This document shows, one piece after another, positions 36,887 through 49,332 of a stretch of DNA of 64,000 nucleotides. Numbering within the stretch: the stretch's first letter is position 1; each line of letters starts with the position of its first letter. The notes beneath the pieces are model-generated. The model saw only the letters and a program-made list of their open reading frames with translations. It was not told the origin of the DNA and made no database searches. Made by a program: the position numbers and the translations under genes. The stretch covers positions 1-64,000 of the forward strand of contig NZ_LQPM01000005.1 in assembly GCF_002101815.1 (NCBI RefSeq). Reading direction: 5' to 3'. The stretch comes from Mycobacterium paraense (GTDB lineage: Bacteria > Actinomycetota > Actinomycetes > Mycobacteriales > Mycobacteriaceae).

Positions 36887-37674
36887 GCGACAACAAGACC
36901 CAATCGGGTGCCTTCCCCGCGGGGACCTTCGCGCCCGACCCGCGGCCCAACGCCGTGCCCCGGATGCTCGCCGCGCAGTACGGCCTGGAGCTCAGGCTGC
37001 TGCTGCGCAACGGCGAGCAGCTGCTGCTGACCATGTTCATCCCGATCACGCTGCTGGTCGGGCTGACGCTGCTGCCGTTCGGCTCGTTCGGGAACAACCG
37101 GGCCGCCACGTTCGTGCCGCCGATCATGGCGCTGGCGGTGATCTCGACGGCGTTCACCGGGCAGGCGATCGCGGTCGCCTTCGATCGCCGCTACGGCGCG
37201 CTGAAACGGCTCGGCGCCACCCCGCTGCCGGTGTGGGGCATCATCGCCGGGAAGTCGCTGGCGGTGGTGACGGTGGTGTTCATGCAGGCAATCCTGTTGG
37301 GCGCCATCGGTTTTGCGCTCGGCTGGCGGCCGGCTCCGGCGGCGTTGCTGTTGGGCGCGGCCGTGATCGCGCTGGGCACCGCGGGCTTCGCGGCCCTCGG
37401 GCTGCTGCTGGGCGGGACGTTGCGGGCCGAGATCGTGCTCGCGGTCGCCAACCTGATGTGGTTCGTGTTCGCCGGGCTGGGCGCGTTGACCCTGGAGTCC
37501 GGGATGATCCCCGCGGGCGTGAAGTGGGCGGCGCGGCTCACCCCGTCGGGCGCGCTGACCGAGGCGCTGTCGCGGGCGATGGCGCTGTCGGTGGACTGGT
37601 TCGGCGTCGTCGTCCTGGCGGCCTGGGGTGCGGTGGCGGCGCTGGCCGCGCGGCGCTGGTTCCGGTTCACCTGA
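36883..37674 (+). CDS. ABC-2 type permease subunit (Rv1457c-like)
   Basis: A 263-aa membrane subunit with six predicted helices and the ABC-2 layout (QYGLELRLLLRNGEQLLLTM start, then the RRYGALKRLGATPLPVW coupling helix). A TTG start at 36883 overlaps the ATPase stop as TTGA; the frame is open upstream, but the overlap and length support this start. It forms the channel of the exporter with the preceding ATPase. Confidence 0.92.
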
Positions 37675-37716
37675 CCAGGCGCTACTACACGCCGTAGTGG
37701 TCGATACGATCGGGCG

Positions 37717-38673
37717 GTGGCCGTCGGACGAACGCTGATGCGGTTGGTGGACCTGCTCCGCGACCCCAGCCTGCGCGTCCAGCGGGCCGTCGCCGCGCTC
37801 GTCATCCTCACCCAGGGCGGCATCGCCGTCACGGGCGCGATCGTCCGCGTCACCGCCTCGGGCCTGGGGTGCCCGACGTGGCCGCAGTGCTTCCCGGGCA
37901 GCTTCACGCCGGTGGCCCACGCCGAGGTGCCGCGGATCCACCAGGCCGTGGAGTTCGGCAACCGGATGGTCACCTTCGCGGTGGTGATCGCCGCCGCGCT
38001 GGCCGTCCTGGCCGTCACCCGGGCGCGCCGGCGCACCGAGGTGCTGGTCTACGCGTGGCTGATGCCGGTGTCGACGGTCGTGCAGGCGGTGATCGGCGGC
38101 ATCACGGTGCGCACCGGGCTGCTGTGGTGGACGGTGGCCATCCACCTGCTGACGTCGATGACGATGGTGTGGCTGTCGGTGCTGCTCTACGTCAAGGTGG
38201 GCGAGCCCGACGATGCGGTGGTCCGCGACCGGGTGGCCCGGCCGCTGCGTGCGCTGACGGCGCTGAGCGCGCTGAACCTGGCGGCCGTGCTGGTCACCGG
38301 CACGCTGGTCACCGCCGCCGGCCCGCACGCCGGTGACCGCAGCCCAAGCCGCACCGTGCCGCGGCTCAAGGTCGAGATCACCACGCTGGTGCACGCACAC
38401 TCGTCGCTGCTGGTGTCCTACCTGGCGCTGCTGGTCGGGCTGAGCTTCGGGCTGCTGGCGGTGGGCGCCGGCCGGGCCATCCGGCTGCGGCTTGGGGTGC
38501 TGGTCGCCCTGGTGTGCGCGCAGGCGGGGGTCGGCACAGCGCAGTACTTCACCGGGGTGCCCGCCGCGCTCGTCGCGGTGCACGTCGCCGGCGCGGCGGC
38601 GTGCACGGCGGCCACCGCGGCGCTATGGGCCTCGATGCGAGAACGGGCCGAGGCCGAGCCGCTCGCAGGCTGA
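37717..38673 (+). CDS. ctaA: Haem A synthase CtaA (COX15/CtaA)
   Basis: Oxidises the haem O methyl group to make haem A for cytochrome aa3 oxidase. It is 318 aa with eight predicted helices. Histidines likely to bind haem lie in PRIHQAVEFGNR, AIHLLTS, LVHAHSSL and AVHVAG. The extracellular cysteine pair is in GLGCPTWPQCFPG. GTG start at 37717; an ATG seven codons later is possible. Its last 51 bp overlap the convergent 38623 gene. CtaB, which makes haem O, is encoded 1.8 kb downstream. Confidence 0.94.
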   Translation: MAVGRTLMRLVDLLRDPSLRVQRAVAALVILTQGGIAVTGAIVRVTASGLGCPTWPQCFPGSFTPVAHAEVPRIHQAVEFGNRMVTFAVVIAAALAVLAVTRARRRTEVLVYAWLMPVSTVVQAVIGGITVRTGLLWWTVAIHLLTSMTMVWLSVLLYVKVGEPDDAVVRDRVARPLRALTALSALNLAAVLVTGTLVTAAGPHAGDRSPSRTVPRLKVEITTLVHAHSSLLVSYLALLVGLSFGLLAVGAGRAIRLRLGVLVALVCAQAGVGTAQYFTGVPAALVAVHVAGAAACTAATAALWASMRERAEAEPLAG

Positions 38674-39267
38674 CTCCACGGCCAGCGCGAAGTCGCGCTC
38701 GGCACGCTCGCGGGCGTCGACGTCCAGGCGCGACCACCCCAGCAACGGCGCGACGAGGTCGAGCGCCACCAGCCGGTCCCCCGCCAGGTCCGCCCGCGCG
38801 AACAGCAGGTCGCCGACGCCGATCCTGGCGCGCGCGGCGGCCGACGCGATCGCGGCGTGACCGAGATCCCACGCCTCGAATTCCGGCTCGGGCCAAGCGT
38901 GCGACGGCTCGCCCCCCAGAAAGATCAACGCCGACTGCGCCGTTCGGCCCGGCGCCGTCGGCACCCCGTCGTTTTTCAGGTCGCCCAGGTACCCGTCGCC
39001 GAGGTTCCAGGCGACGGCGTCGGGCGGGTTGAGCAGGTGGCGCGCCCGGCGGATCCAGGTCAGGAACTCCGCGCGCTGGGCGGCGTCCGGGGCGGCGCGC
39101 AGGATGACCAGGTCGGCACTCGCGGTCCCCGGGTCGTGCCAGGGCAGCCAGCGAGCGTGCAGCCCGCGCCGTCGCAGCGCGGGAACGAGGCCCGCGTCCT
39201 CGGGGTGTGGGGGCTCGCCCGCCAGCACGATCCGCGGATGGAAGACGTCCGGCCGGGCCAGCTTCAT
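38623..39267 (-). CDS. Rv1455-like conserved protein, possible reduced ATP-grasp fold
   Basis: A 214-aa soluble protein placed as Rv1455. The stretches YLGDLKNDGVPTAPG (about 94-108) and GDLLFARADLAGDRLVALDL (about 151-170) recall the start and end of ATP-grasp ligase domains, as in cycloserine-ligase-like proteins, but the middle nucleotide-binding part is short and key residues are not obvious. A degenerate ATP-grasp protein is my inference; enzymatic activity is doubtful. The gene overlaps ctaA by 51 bp tail to tail and is divergent from qor (19 bp between starts). Confidence 0.72.
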   Translation of the reverse strand: MKLARPDVFHPRIVLAGEPPHPEDAGLVPALRRRGLHARWLPWHDPGTASADLVILRAAPDAAQRAEFLTWIRRARHLLNPPDAVAWNLGDGYLGDLKNDGVPTAPGRTAQSALIFLGGEPSHAWPEPEFEAWDLGHAAIASAAARARIGVGDLLFARADLAGDRLVALDLVAPLLGWSRLDVDARERAERDFALAVESACERLGLGPFSHRGP

Positions 39268-39286
39268 GCACGGGCATGATATCCCT

Positions 39287-40261
39287 ATGCACGCAATCGA
39301 AATCAGCGAAACCGGCGGCCCCGAAGTCCTGCGCTATGTCGACGTCCCCGACCCCAAGCCCGGTCCCGGCGAGGTCCTGATCAAGGCCGAGGCGATCGGC
39401 GTCAACTACATCGACACGTATTTCCGCTCCGGGCAGTACCCGCGGGAGCTGCCGTTCATCCTCGGCCAGGAGACGTCCGGCACCGTCGTCGCCACGGGCG
39501 ACGGGGTCGACGGTTTCCAGGCGGGCGATCGGGTGGGCACCGCGGCCGCGTCCGGTGGCTACGCCGAATTCGCCACTGCGCCCGCATCTTTGACCGCCAA
39601 AGTGCCCGATCACGTCACCGCCGACGTGGCGGCCTCGGTGATGTTGAAGGGCCTGACCGCCCACTACCTGCTGAAGTCGGTGTATCCGGTGCGGGACGGC
39701 GAAACCGTGCTGGTGCATGCCGGCGCCGGCGGCGTCGGGCTGATCCTGACGCAGTGGGCCAAGAGCCTCGGCGTCCGGGTGATCACGACGGTGTCCACGC
39801 CGGAGAAGGAGCGGATGTCCCGGCAGGCCGGCGCCGACGAGGTGCTCCCCTACCCCGACGACGCCGCCGAATTCGGCGGGCGGATCCGCGAGTTGACCGA
39901 CGGCGCCGGGGTGGCGGCGGTGTACGACGGCGTGGGCAAGACGACGTTCGACGCCAGCCTGGCCAGCCTGGCCGTGCGCGGCACCCTGGCGCTGTTCGGG
40001 GCGGCCAGCGGTCCCGTTCCGCCGTTCGACCCACAGCGCCTCAACGCGGCCGGGTCGGTGTTTTTGACCCGGCCGTCGCTGGCGCACTTCATCCGCACCG
40101 GCGACGAATTCCATTGGCGCGCGGGCGAACTGTTCGAGGCGATCGCCGGCGGGGCCATCACCATCGAGGTCGGCGGACGCTACCCGCTGGCCGAAGCGGC
40201 GCGCGCGCACCAAGATCTGCAGGGCCGCAAGACCACCGGCTCGATCGTGCTGCTGCCGTAG
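39287..40261 (+). CDS. qor: Zinc-free quinone oxidoreductase (QOR, MDR family)
   Basis: An NADPH:quinone reductase-like member of the medium-chain dehydrogenase family, 324 aa, matching Rv1454c. The N-terminal GroES-like domain has GVNYIDTYFRSGQYP and LPFILGQETSGTV; the Rossmann domain has VLVHAGAGGVGLILTQWAK. The zinc-binding cysteines of alcohol dehydrogenases are absent, as expected. The frame is open upstream; the ATG at 39287 gives the conserved start MHAIEISETGGPEVLRY. Its 3' side ends in a nested inverted repeat. Confidence 0.94.
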   Translation: MHAIEISETGGPEVLRYVDVPDPKPGPGEVLIKAEAIGVNYIDTYFRSGQYPRELPFILGQETSGTVVATGDGVDGFQAGDRVGTAAASGGYAEFATAPASLTAKVPDHVTADVAASVMLKGLTAHYLLKSVYPVRDGETVLVHAGAGGVGLILTQWAKSLGVRVITTVSTPEKERMSRQAGADEVLPYPDDAAEFGGRIRELTDGAGVAAVYDGVGKTTFDASLASLAVRGTLALFGAASGPVPPFDPQRLNAAGSVFLTRPSLAHFIRTGDEFHWRAGELFEAIAGGAITIEVGGRYPLAEAARAHQDLQGRKTTGSIVLLP

Positions 40262-40311
40262 CGGTTTTCGGCACGCCTTTCACAGGGGCCCCGAAATCGG
40301 AAGGGGTCGAC

Positions 40312-40401
40312 GTTGTGCCCGCCTCATAGCGACAACCAGGCCACCCAAACGAGTTGTCGTCCCCCGCAAGCGGGAGGTGCCCCCAATGAGGCGGGCACAA
40401 C
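40312..40401. repeat. Nested inverted repeat between qor and ctaB
   Basis: An exact 16-bp outer repeat, GTTGTGCCCGCCTCAT (40312-40327) and its reverse complement (40386-40401), encloses 58 bp holding two smaller stems: CGACAAC/GTTGTCG (40330-40336 and 40353-40359) and CCCGC/GCGGG (40363-40367 and 40370-40374). It lies in the 185-bp gap between the convergent genes qor and ctaB. It could be a bidirectional terminator, a small mobile-type repeat (MITE-like) or a structured RNA. Confidence 0.7.
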
Positions 40402-40446
40402 GGGTGCCGCCGCGAGGGGGGACGGGTGTGGCGGCTGTGACCGGTG

Positions 40447-41376
40447 CTAGAGCAGCGTCGGCAGCGCGACGACGGAGTCGAGCGCCAGCGCGCAGAACAC
40501 CACGGCCAGGTAGTTGTTCGACTGCAGGAACAGTCGCAACGGCTTGACCGGCTCGCCGGCGCGCACGCCCGCGTAGAGCTGGTGGGCCATGGCCAGGAAC
40601 CACACCCCGGCCAGCAACGCGACCGCGGCGTACAGCCAGCCGGTGGCCAGCGCCAGCGCCAGCGTCGTGAGCACGGTCAGCCAGGTGTAGATCAGGATCT
40701 GCTTGGTGACCTGACGCTCGGTGGCCACGGCGGGCAGCATCGGGACGCCGGCCGCCTTGTAGTCGTCCTTGTAGCGCATGGCCAGCGCCCAGGTGTGCGG
40801 CGGTGTCCAGAAGAAGATGATCGCGAACATCACCAGCGCCGGCCAGCCGATGGTGCCGGTGACGGCCGACCAGCCGATCATCACCGGCATGCAGCCGGCG
40901 GCCCCGCCCCACACCACGTTCTGCGACGTGCGGCGCTTGAGGAACAGCGTGTAGACGAACACGTAGAACGCGACGGTCGCCATGGCCAGCAGCCCGGACA
41001 GCAGGTTCGTCGTCCGCCAGAGCCAGAAGAACGACGCCGCGGTGAGCACCAGCCCGAATACCAGTGCGTTACGGGGCGGCACGGCGGCGCGCGCCAGCGG
41101 CCTGCGCGCCGTGCGCTTCATCACCTTGTCGATGTCGGCGTCGGCCACGCAGTTCAGCGTGTTGGCCCCGCCGGCGGCCAGCATCCCGCCGATCAGCGTG
41201 TTGAGGATCAGCAGCGGGTTCACGCTGCCGCGGTGGGCGAGCAGCATCGCGGGGATCGCGGTGACGAGCAGCAGTTCGATGACCCGCGGCTTGGTGAGCG
41301 CCAGGTACGCCAGGACCGTGCCGGGTACCCGGCTCGGTGCCTCTCGACTCGGCGCGACGCGCCCGCGAACGCTCAC
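40447..41376 (-). CDS. ctaB: Protohaem IX farnesyltransferase (haem O synthase) CtaB
   Basis: A membrane prenyltransferase of the UbiA family that makes haem O, the substrate of CtaA. It is 309 aa with about nine helices. The Mg-diphosphate motifs are [15 protein letters not shown] and, on the other half, [14 protein letters not shown]. The frame is open 12 codons upstream, but the GTG at 41374-41376 follows AGGAG by seven bases and gives the M. tuberculosis length. It is divergent from tkt, with 256 bp between them. Confidence 0.95.
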   Translation of the reverse strand: MSVRGRVAPSREAPSRVPGTVLAYLALTKPRVIELLLVTAIPAMLLAHRGSVNPLLILNTLIGGMLAAGGANTLNCVADADIDKVMKRTARRPLARAAVPPRNALVFGLVLTAASFFWLWRTTNLLSGLLAMATVAFYVFVYTLFLKRRTSQNVVWGGAAGCMPVMIGWSAVTGTIGWPALVMFAIIFFWTPPHTWALAMRYKDDYKAAGVPMLPAVATERQVTKQILIYTWLTVLTTLALALATGWLYAAVALLAGVWFLAMAHQLYAGVRAGEPVKPLRLFLQSNNYLAVVFCALALDSVVALPTLL

Positions 41377-41632
41377 GCAATAACTCCTCGGGGTCGCAGC
41401 AGCGCGCAGCATCTACTACGCACGATGGTAGACCGAGTGGGGGCGGCGGCCAGCCCTCAGGGTCCCTTCGGGTGAATTTTCCCCGCTTTGCCGGACTGAT
41501 TGCGGGGCTTGAGCCGTCGGCAAGTAATTTTCACAGCGGCCGGCCTTGGGTACCCGAAACTCTGCACTGCAAGAGCCGGCACTCCCGCATTAGGGTGAGC
41601 AATATCAGCTTGATGACCCAAGGACAGAGGCT

Positions 41633-43723
<2,091 letters not shown>

Positions 43724-43738
43724 GAGAGGGTGATTCAC

Positions 43739-44860
43739 ATGGCCAGTCAGAACCCAAACCTCGCGGCGCTGAGCGCCGCGGGGGTGTCCGTTTGGCTGGA
43801 TGACCTGTCGCGCCAGCGGCTGCAGTCGGGCAACCTGCAGGAGCTGATCGACACCAGAAGCGTTGTCGGCGTGACGACCAACCCGTCGATCTTCCAGAAG
43901 GCGTTCGCCGAGGGCGACTCGTACAACGGTCAGATCGCCGAGCTGGCCGAGCGCGGCGCCGACGTCGACGCCACCGTGCGCACGGTCACCACCGACGACG
44001 TGCGCAACGCGTGCGACGTGCTGGCGCGCGAGTGGGAGGCCTCCGACGGGGTCGACGGCCGGGTGTCCATCGAGGTGGACCCGCGGCTGGCCGCAGAGAC
44101 CGACAAGACCACCGCGCAGGCCGTCGAGCTGTGGAAGATCGTCGACCGGCCGAACCTGTTCATCAAGATCCCGGCGACCAAGGCCGGCATCCCGGCCATC
44201 ACCGCCGTTCTGGCGGAAGGGATTTCGGTCAACGTCACGCTGATCTTCTCCGTCGAGCGGCACCGCCAGGTGATGGACGCCTACCTGGCCGGGCTGGAGA
44301 AGGCCCGCGAGGCCGGCCACGACCTGTCCAAGATCCACTCGGTGGCGTCGTTCTTCGTCTCCCGGGTGGACACCGAGGTCGACAAGCGGCTGGAGAAGAT
44401 CGGCTCCGAGGAGGCGCTCGGGTTGCGCGGCAAGGCCGGCGTGGCCAATGCCCGGCTGGCCTACGCCGCCTACGAAGAGGTCTTCACCGGCGGTGAGCGC
44501 TTCGCGGCGCTCAAGTCCGACGGCGCCCGCGTGCAGCGCCCGCTGTGGGCCTCCACCGGCGTCAAGAACCCCGACTATCCCGACACCCTCTACGTCACCG
44601 AGCTGGTCGCGCCGAACACGGTGAACACCATGCCGGAGAAGACGATTGAGGCGGTGGCCGACCACGGCGAGGTCAAGGGCGACACGGTCTCGGGGACGGC
44701 GTCGGCCGCCCAGGAGGTGTTCGACAAGCTGTCCGCCGTCGGGGTCGACCTGACCGACGTCTTCGTCGTGCTGGAGAACGAGGGCGTCGAGAAGTTCGTG
44801 GAGTCCTGGACCGAATTGCTGGAGGAAACGCAGAAGCAGCTCGACTCCGCCGACAAATGA
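43739..44860 (+). CDS. tal: Transaldolase
   Basis: A Schiff-base enzyme moving three-carbon units, 373 aa (mycobacterial length). The catalytic Lys is in [12 protein letters not shown], and [12 protein letters not shown] marks the first barrel strand. The ATG at 43739 follows GAGAGG by nine bases; an in-frame GTG nine bases earlier is less likely. Its stop overlaps zwf as ATGA. Confidence 0.96.
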   Translation: MASQNPNLAALSAAGVSVWLDDLSRQRLQSGNLQELIDTRSVVGVTTNPSIFQKAFAEGDSYNGQIAELAERGADVDATVRTVTTDDVRNACDVLAREWEASDGVDGRVSIEVDPRLAAETDKTTAQAVELWKIVDRPNLFIKIPATKAGIPAITAVLAEGISVNVTLIFSVERHRQVMDAYLAGLEKAREAGHDLSKIHSVASFFVSRVDTEVDKRLEKIGSEEALGLRGKAGVANARLAYAAYEEVFTGGERFAALKSDGARVQRPLWASTGVKNPDYPDTLYVTELVAPNTVNTMPEKTIEAVADHGEVKGDTVSGTASAAQEVFDKLSAVGVDLTDVFVVLENEGVEKFVESWTELLEETQKQLDSADK

Positions 44861-46422
44861 GCCCGCCGAGCTCGAAGGTGGGCGCCCGCGCCGGGTCGGT
44901 GCAGTGGCAAAACCCGTTGCGGGACAAGCAGGATAAGCGGCTGCCCAGGATCGCCGGCCCGTGCGGCATGGTGATCTTCGGCGTCACCGGCGACCTGGCC
45001 CGCAAGAAGGTCATGCCGGCGATCTACGACCTGGCCAACCGCGGCCTGCTGCCCCCCACGTTCTCGCTGGTGGGCTTCGCGCGCCGGGACTGGCAGACCC
45101 AGGACTTCCGCAAGGTGGTCTACCAGGCCGTCAAGGAGCATTGCCGCACGCCGTTCCGCGAGGAGAACTGGGAGCGGCTGGCCGAGGGGTTTCGTTTCGT
45201 CCCAGGGGCTTTCGACGACGACGACGCGTTCGCCCGGCTCGCCGAGACGCTGGATAAGCTCGACGCCGAGCGCGGCACCGGCGGCAATCACGCGTTCTAC
45301 CTGGCGATCCCGCCGAATGCTTTCCCGGTGGTGTGCGAGCAGCTGCACAGGTCCGGTTTGGCCCGGCCGCAGGGCGACCGGTGGAGCCGGGTCGTCATCG
45401 AGAAGCCGTTCGGGCACGACCTGGACAGCGCCCGCGAGCTGAACAAAACCGTCAACGCCGTCTTTCCGGAGGAGGCGGTGTTCCGGATCGACCACTACCT
45501 GGGCAAGGAAACCGTGCGCAACATCCTGGCGCTGCGGTTCGCCAACCAGTTGTTCGATCCGATCTGGAACGCCCACTACGTCGACCACGTGCAGATCACC
45601 ATGGCCGAGGACATCGGGCTGGGCGGCCGGGCCGGCTACTACGACGGCATCGGCGCCGCGCGCGACGTCATCCAGAACCACCTCATGCAGCTGCTGGCGC
45701 TGACCGCGATGGAGGAGCCGGTCAGCTTCAATCCCTCGGCGCTGCAGACGGAAAAGATCAAAGTGCTCTCGGCGACGCAGCTCGCCGAACCGCTCGACGA
45801 GACCACCAGCCGCGGCCAATACACCGGGGGCTGGCAGGGCGGCGAGAAGGTCGTCGGGCTGCTCGACGAGGAAGGCTTCTCGAAGGACTCCGCCACCGAG
45901 ACGTTCGCCGCGATCACGCTCGAGGTCGACACCCGCCGCTGGGCCGGCGTGCCGTTCTACCTGCGCACCGGAAAACGGTTGGGCCGTAGGGTCACCGAGA
46001 TCGCCCTGGTCTTCAAGCGCGCGCCGCACCTGCCGTTCGACGCAACGATGACCGACGAGCTGGGCGCCAACGCCATGGTGATCCGCGTGCAGCCCGACGA
46101 GGGCACCACCCTGCGGTTCGGCTCCAAGGTGCCGGGCACCGCGATGGAGGTCCGCGACGTCAACATGGACTTCTCCTACGGGTCGGCGTTCGCCGAGGAA
46201 TCGCCGGAGGCCTACGAGCAGTTGATCCTCGACGTGCTGCTGGGCGAGCCTTCGCTGTTCCCGGTGAACGAGGAGGTCGAATTGGCTTGGGAGATACTCG
46301 ATCCGGTGCTCGACAACTGGGCCTCGCATGGCAAGCCCGACCCGTACGAGGCGGGCACCTGGGGGCCGGACTCGGCCTTCGAGATGCTGCGCCGCACGGG
46401 CCGGGAATGGCGGCGGCCATGA
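44857..46422 (+). CDS. zwf: Glucose-6-phosphate 1-dehydrogenase (Zwf2 type)
   Basis: The first oxidative step of the pentose phosphate pathway, making NADPH or F420H2-related reducing power indirectly. It is 521 aa. The nucleotide site is [21 protein letters not shown], the substrate signature is [14 protein letters not shown], and [15 protein letters not shown] is also present. The ATG overlaps the tal stop. It probably forms a complex with OpcA, encoded 49 bp downstream. Confidence 0.96.
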   Translation: MSPPSSKVGARAGSVQWQNPLRDKQDKRLPRIAGPCGMVIFGVTGDLARKKVMPAIYDLANRGLLPPTFSLVGFARRDWQTQDFRKVVYQAVKEHCRTPFREENWERLAEGFRFVPGAFDDDDAFARLAETLDKLDAERGTGGNHAFYLAIPPNAFPVVCEQLHRSGLARPQGDRWSRVVIEKPFGHDLDSARELNKTVNAVFPEEAVFRIDHYLGKETVRNILALRFANQLFDPIWNAHYVDHVQITMAEDIGLGGRAGYYDGIGAARDVIQNHLMQLLALTAMEEPVSFNPSALQTEKIKVLSATQLAEPLDETTSRGQYTGGWQGGEKVVGLLDEEGFSKDSATETFAAITLEVDTRRWAGVPFYLRTGKRLGRRVTEIALVFKRAPHLPFDATMTDELGANAMVIRVQPDEGTTLRFGSKVPGTAMEVRDVNMDFSYGSAFAEESPEAYEQLILDVLLGEPSLFPVNEEVELAWEILDPVLDNWASHGKPDPYEAGTWGPDSAFEMLRRTGREWRRP

Positions 46423-46471
46423 TCCGCGCCGGCGACGATGCAGCACGAAGTGGTGAGGAGGAGCGGCGCCA

Positions 46472-47383
46472 ATGATCGTCGACCTGCCCGACACCACGAC
46501 GACCGCCGTCAACAAGAAACTCAGCGAACTGCGCGAGAAGGTCGGCGCCGTCACGATGGGCCGGGTGCTGACGCTGATCATCGCGCCGGACAGCGAAGAG
46601 ATGCTGGAGGAATCGCTGGCCGCGGCCAACGACGCCAGCCACGAACACCCCAGCCGGATCATCGTCACGATGCGCGGCGACCCGTACGCCGACCAGGCCC
46701 GCCTGGACGCGCAACTGCGCGCGGGCGGGGACACCGGCGCCAGCGAGGTGGTGATCCTGACGCTGTCCGGGCCGCTGTCGGGCCACGCCTCCAGCGTGGT
46801 CATCCCCTTCCTGCTCCCCGACATCCCGGTGGTGGCCTGGTGGCCCGACATCGCCCCGGCGGAGCCCGCGCAAGACCCGTTGGGCAAGTTGGCGATTCGG
46901 CGCATCACCGACGCCACCAACGGCATCGACCCGTTGTCGGCGATCAAGAGCCGGCTGCCCGGATACAGCCCGGGCGACACGGACCTGTGCTGGGCCCGCG
47001 TCACCTACTGGCGGGCGCTGCTGACCTCCGCCGTCGACCAGCCGCCGCACGAACCGATCGAGTCGGCGCTGGTGTCCGGCCTGCAGGCCGAGCCGGCCCT
47101 CGACATCCTGGCCGGCTGGCTGGCCAGCCGGATCGACGGCCCGGTGCGACGGGCCGTCGGCGACCTCAAGGTGGAGTTGGCGCGCAGCACCGAGACCATC
47201 GTCCTGAGCCGCCCTCAGGAGGGCCGGACCGCCACGCTGAGCCGGACCGCCAAGCCGGACGCCCTGGTCCCCTTGGCGCGCAGGGAAACCGGTGAATGCC
47301 TGGCCGAGGACCTGCGGCGGTTGGACGCCGACGAAATCTATTTGGCCGCGCTCGAAGGTATCAAGAAAGTGCAATACGTATGA
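46472..47383 (+). CDS. opcA: OpcA, allosteric effector of glucose-6-phosphate dehydrogenase
   Basis: A 303-aa protein, the family size, that activates or assembles glucose-6-phosphate dehydrogenase in cyanobacteria and actinobacteria. The core [22 protein letters not shown] (about 108-130) and the Arg-rich [11 protein letters not shown] block are typical. The ATG at 46472 has a GGAGGAG site. Its stop overlaps pgl as ATGA. Confidence 0.94.
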   Translation: MIVDLPDTTTTAVNKKLSELREKVGAVTMGRVLTLIIAPDSEEMLEESLAAANDASHEHPSRIIVTMRGDPYADQARLDAQLRAGGDTGASEVVILTLSGPLSGHASSVVIPFLLPDIPVVAWWPDIAPAEPAQDPLGKLAIRRITDATNGIDPLSAIKSRLPGYSPGDTDLCWARVTYWRALLTSAVDQPPHEPIESALVSGLQAEPALDILAGWLASRIDGPVRRAVGDLKVELARSTETIVLSRPQEGRTATLSRTAKPDALVPLARRETGECLAEDLRRLDADEIYLAALEGIKKVQYV

Positions 47384-48117
47384 GTCCCACAGTCGAGGTT
47401 TTTCCGGATGGCGACGCCCTGGTCGAGGCCGCGGGCGCGCGCCTGGTCGACACCATCGGCTCGGCCGTCGCGGCCCGGGGGCGGGCGCTGATCGTGCTGA
47501 CCGGCGGCGGCAACGGCATCGGGTTGCTGAAGCACCTTCGGGGTCAACAGGTCGAGTGGTCCAAGGTGCATCTGTTCTGGGGCGACGAGCGCTACGTGCC
47601 CGAGGACGACGACGAGCGCAACGACAAGCAGGCCCGCGAAGCCCTGCTCGATCACATCGACATCCCGTCCAGCCACGTGCACGCGATGCCGGCCAGCGAC
47701 GGCGAGTTCGGCGCGGACCTCGCCGCGGCCGCGCTGTCCTACGAGCAGCTGCTGGCCGCCAACGCCGAACCCGGCCAGCCGGTGCCGAATTTCGACGTCC
47801 ACCTGTTGGGCATGGGGCCCGAGGGCCACATCAACTCGCTGTTCCCGGACACGCCCGCCGTGCATGAGACCACCCGCATGGTGCTGCCCGTGGAGAACTC
47901 CCCCAAGCCGCCGCCGCAGCGAATCACGTTGACGCTGCCCGCGATCCAGCGGTCGCGCGAGGTGTGGCTGATGGTGTCCGGGGCGGGCAAGGCCGAGGCG
48001 GCGGCGGCCGCCATCGGTGGCGTCGCGCCGGCCCAGGTGCCGGCGGCCGGGGCCGTCGGGCTCGAGACCACGCTCTGGCTGCTCGACGAAGAGGCGGCGT
48101 CCAAGCTTCCCCGCTGA
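47380..48117 (+). CDS. pgl: 6-phosphogluconolactonase (DevB)
   Basis: Hydrolyses 6-phosphogluconolactone, the product of Zwf. It is 245 aa. Family blocks are [37 protein letters not shown] and [16 protein letters not shown], which carry the active-site residues. The ATG overlaps the opcA stop. It completes the oxidative pentose phosphate branch. Confidence 0.95.
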   Translation: MSPTVEVFPDGDALVEAAGARLVDTIGSAVAARGRALIVLTGGGNGIGLLKHLRGQQVEWSKVHLFWGDERYVPEDDDERNDKQAREALLDHIDIPSSHVHAMPASDGEFGADLAAAALSYEQLLAANAEPGQPVPNFDVHLLGMGPEGHINSLFPDTPAVHETTRMVLPVENSPKPPPQRITLTLPAIQRSREVWLMVSGAGKAEAAAAAIGGVAPAQVPAAGAVGLETTLWLLDEEAASKLPR

Positions 48118-48132
48118 CCGGCGCGAGTCATA

Positions 48133-48522
48133 ATGAGCGACATGGCAGACAGAACCGTGCGCGGCGGGTCCGAGCGAAGCCGGATCAAGACCCTGACCCA
48201 GGCCGCCCTGAACGCCGACAAGACCGTCGAGCAGGTCGAGGACGTCCTCGACGGCCTGAGCAGGACCATGCGGGAGCTCAACAGTTCGCTGTCCAACCTC
48301 AACGCCACGGTCGAACGCATGGAGGCCGGCCTGGACCACCTGGACGGCACGCTGGGCAGCCTCGACGACCTGGCCAAGCGGCTGATCGTCCTGGTCGAAC
48401 CGGTGGAGGCCATCGTCGCCCGGATCGATGACATGGTGAAGGTGGGCGAGACGATGATGTCGCCGCTGTCGGTGACCGAGCACGCCGTGCGCGGCGTGCT
48501 GGACAGGCTGCGCAACCGCTAG
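48133..48522 (+). CDS. Small coiled-coil protein (Rv1444c-like)
   Basis: A 129-aa protein with no signal peptide. Residues about 20-105 are helical, with heptad-like Leu/Val spacing (VEQVEDVLDGLSRTMRELN, then TVERMEAGLDHLDGTLG), so an elongated coiled coil is likely. It lies 15 bp after pgl and convergent with the DUF1206 gene (2 bp between stops). An alternative ATG lies three codons in. Homologous to Rv1444c by position; function unknown. Confidence 0.82.
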   Translation: MSDMADRTVRGGSERSRIKTLTQAALNADKTVEQVEDVLDGLSRTMRELNSSLSNLNATVERMEAGLDHLDGTLGSLDDLAKRLIVLVEPVEAIVARIDDMVKVGETMMSPLSVTEHAVRGVLDRLRNR

Positions 48523-48524
48523 CC

Positions 48525-49316
48525 CTACATCTTGGTCGAGCGGGCCATCACGAAGCTGTACAGGCCGTACGTGATGATCCCCGCGCCGGCCGCGACCAGC
48601 AACGCCGCCCCGTACGGCTGGGCCCCCAGGGTTTTCAGCGCGCCGTCCAGACCGGTCGCCTTCTTCGGTTCCGAGCGGCAGGCGGCGACGACGACCAGCG
48701 CCCCGGTGCCGGCGATCACCAAGCCCTTCGCGACGTAGCCGGCCGCGCCGAGGCGTCGCACCAGATCCCCCGACTTGCCCTTGAGGTCGCCGACGAAGGT
48801 GCGGCTGGCGCCCTTGTAGATGTGGTAGCCGCCGACGGCGACGATGGCCACGCCGCAGGCGATGAGCGCGGCGGTCCCGGCGGTGGTCTGCATCAGGCGG
48901 GCGCTGATGCTCGAATTCTGTTGATCCGCAGGCCGTCCGGCGCCGCGGGCGTACCCGAACGCCGAGTAGGCGAATGCCAGGTAGACGGCCGCCAGCCCGA
49001 AGGCCTTCGCCCGGTCCCACATGCTTGACGACGCGTCCTCCGATTTGCGGTCGTAGGACCGGCCGAGCGCCGTCTCGACGAGCCGCCACAGGCCCATCGT
49101 CAGCAGGGCGGCGGCGGCGACCCACAGCGCGAGCGGGCCGCCCGGCTTACCCGCCAGCGTCGCCAGGGCCCCGGTCTGATCGGCGGTGCCGCCGTCGCCG
49201 AAGGCGACACGGAAGGCGAGGTAGCCGACGAGCAGGTGCAGCAGCCCGTTGACCACGTAGCCGGCGCGGGCGAATCGTTCGAAGAGGCCGTTTTGTGCCA
49301 CTTGTGCCGCGTCCAT
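48525..49316 (-). CDS. DUF1206 membrane protein
   Basis: A 263-aa membrane protein with six helices arranged as three repeated pairs. Each repeat starts ARAGYVVNGLLHLLVG-like (about 16), then near 105 and again as LGAAGYVAKGLVIAG near 190. This threefold pattern is the hallmark of DUF1206. The function is unknown. It lies on the same strand as ppc, beginning 16 bp after its stop, so they may be co-transcribed. Confidence 0.87.
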   Translation of the reverse strand: MDAAQVAQNGLFERFARAGYVVNGLLHLLVGYLAFRVAFGDGGTADQTGALATLAGKPGGPLALWVAAAALLTMGLWRLVETALGRSYDRKSEDASSSMWDRAKAFGLAAVYLAFAYSAFGYARGAGRPADQQNSSISARLMQTTAGTAALIACGVAIVAVGGYHIYKGASRTFVGDLKGKSGDLVRRLGAAGYVAKGLVIAGTGALVVVAACRSEPKKATGLDGALKTLGAQPYGAALLVAAGAGIITYGLYSFVMARSTKM

Positions 49317-49332
49317 GGCACGTGGATGCCCG

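Noticed and set aside
40312..40401. CRISPR or insertion-sequence remnant
   Set aside because: There are no direct repeats with spacers, no transposase fragment and no visible target duplication; only nested inverted repeats are seen.
44590..47004. 804-codon open frame antisense to zwf and opcA
   Set aside because: Shadow of coupled pentose phosphate genes with ATGA overlaps.
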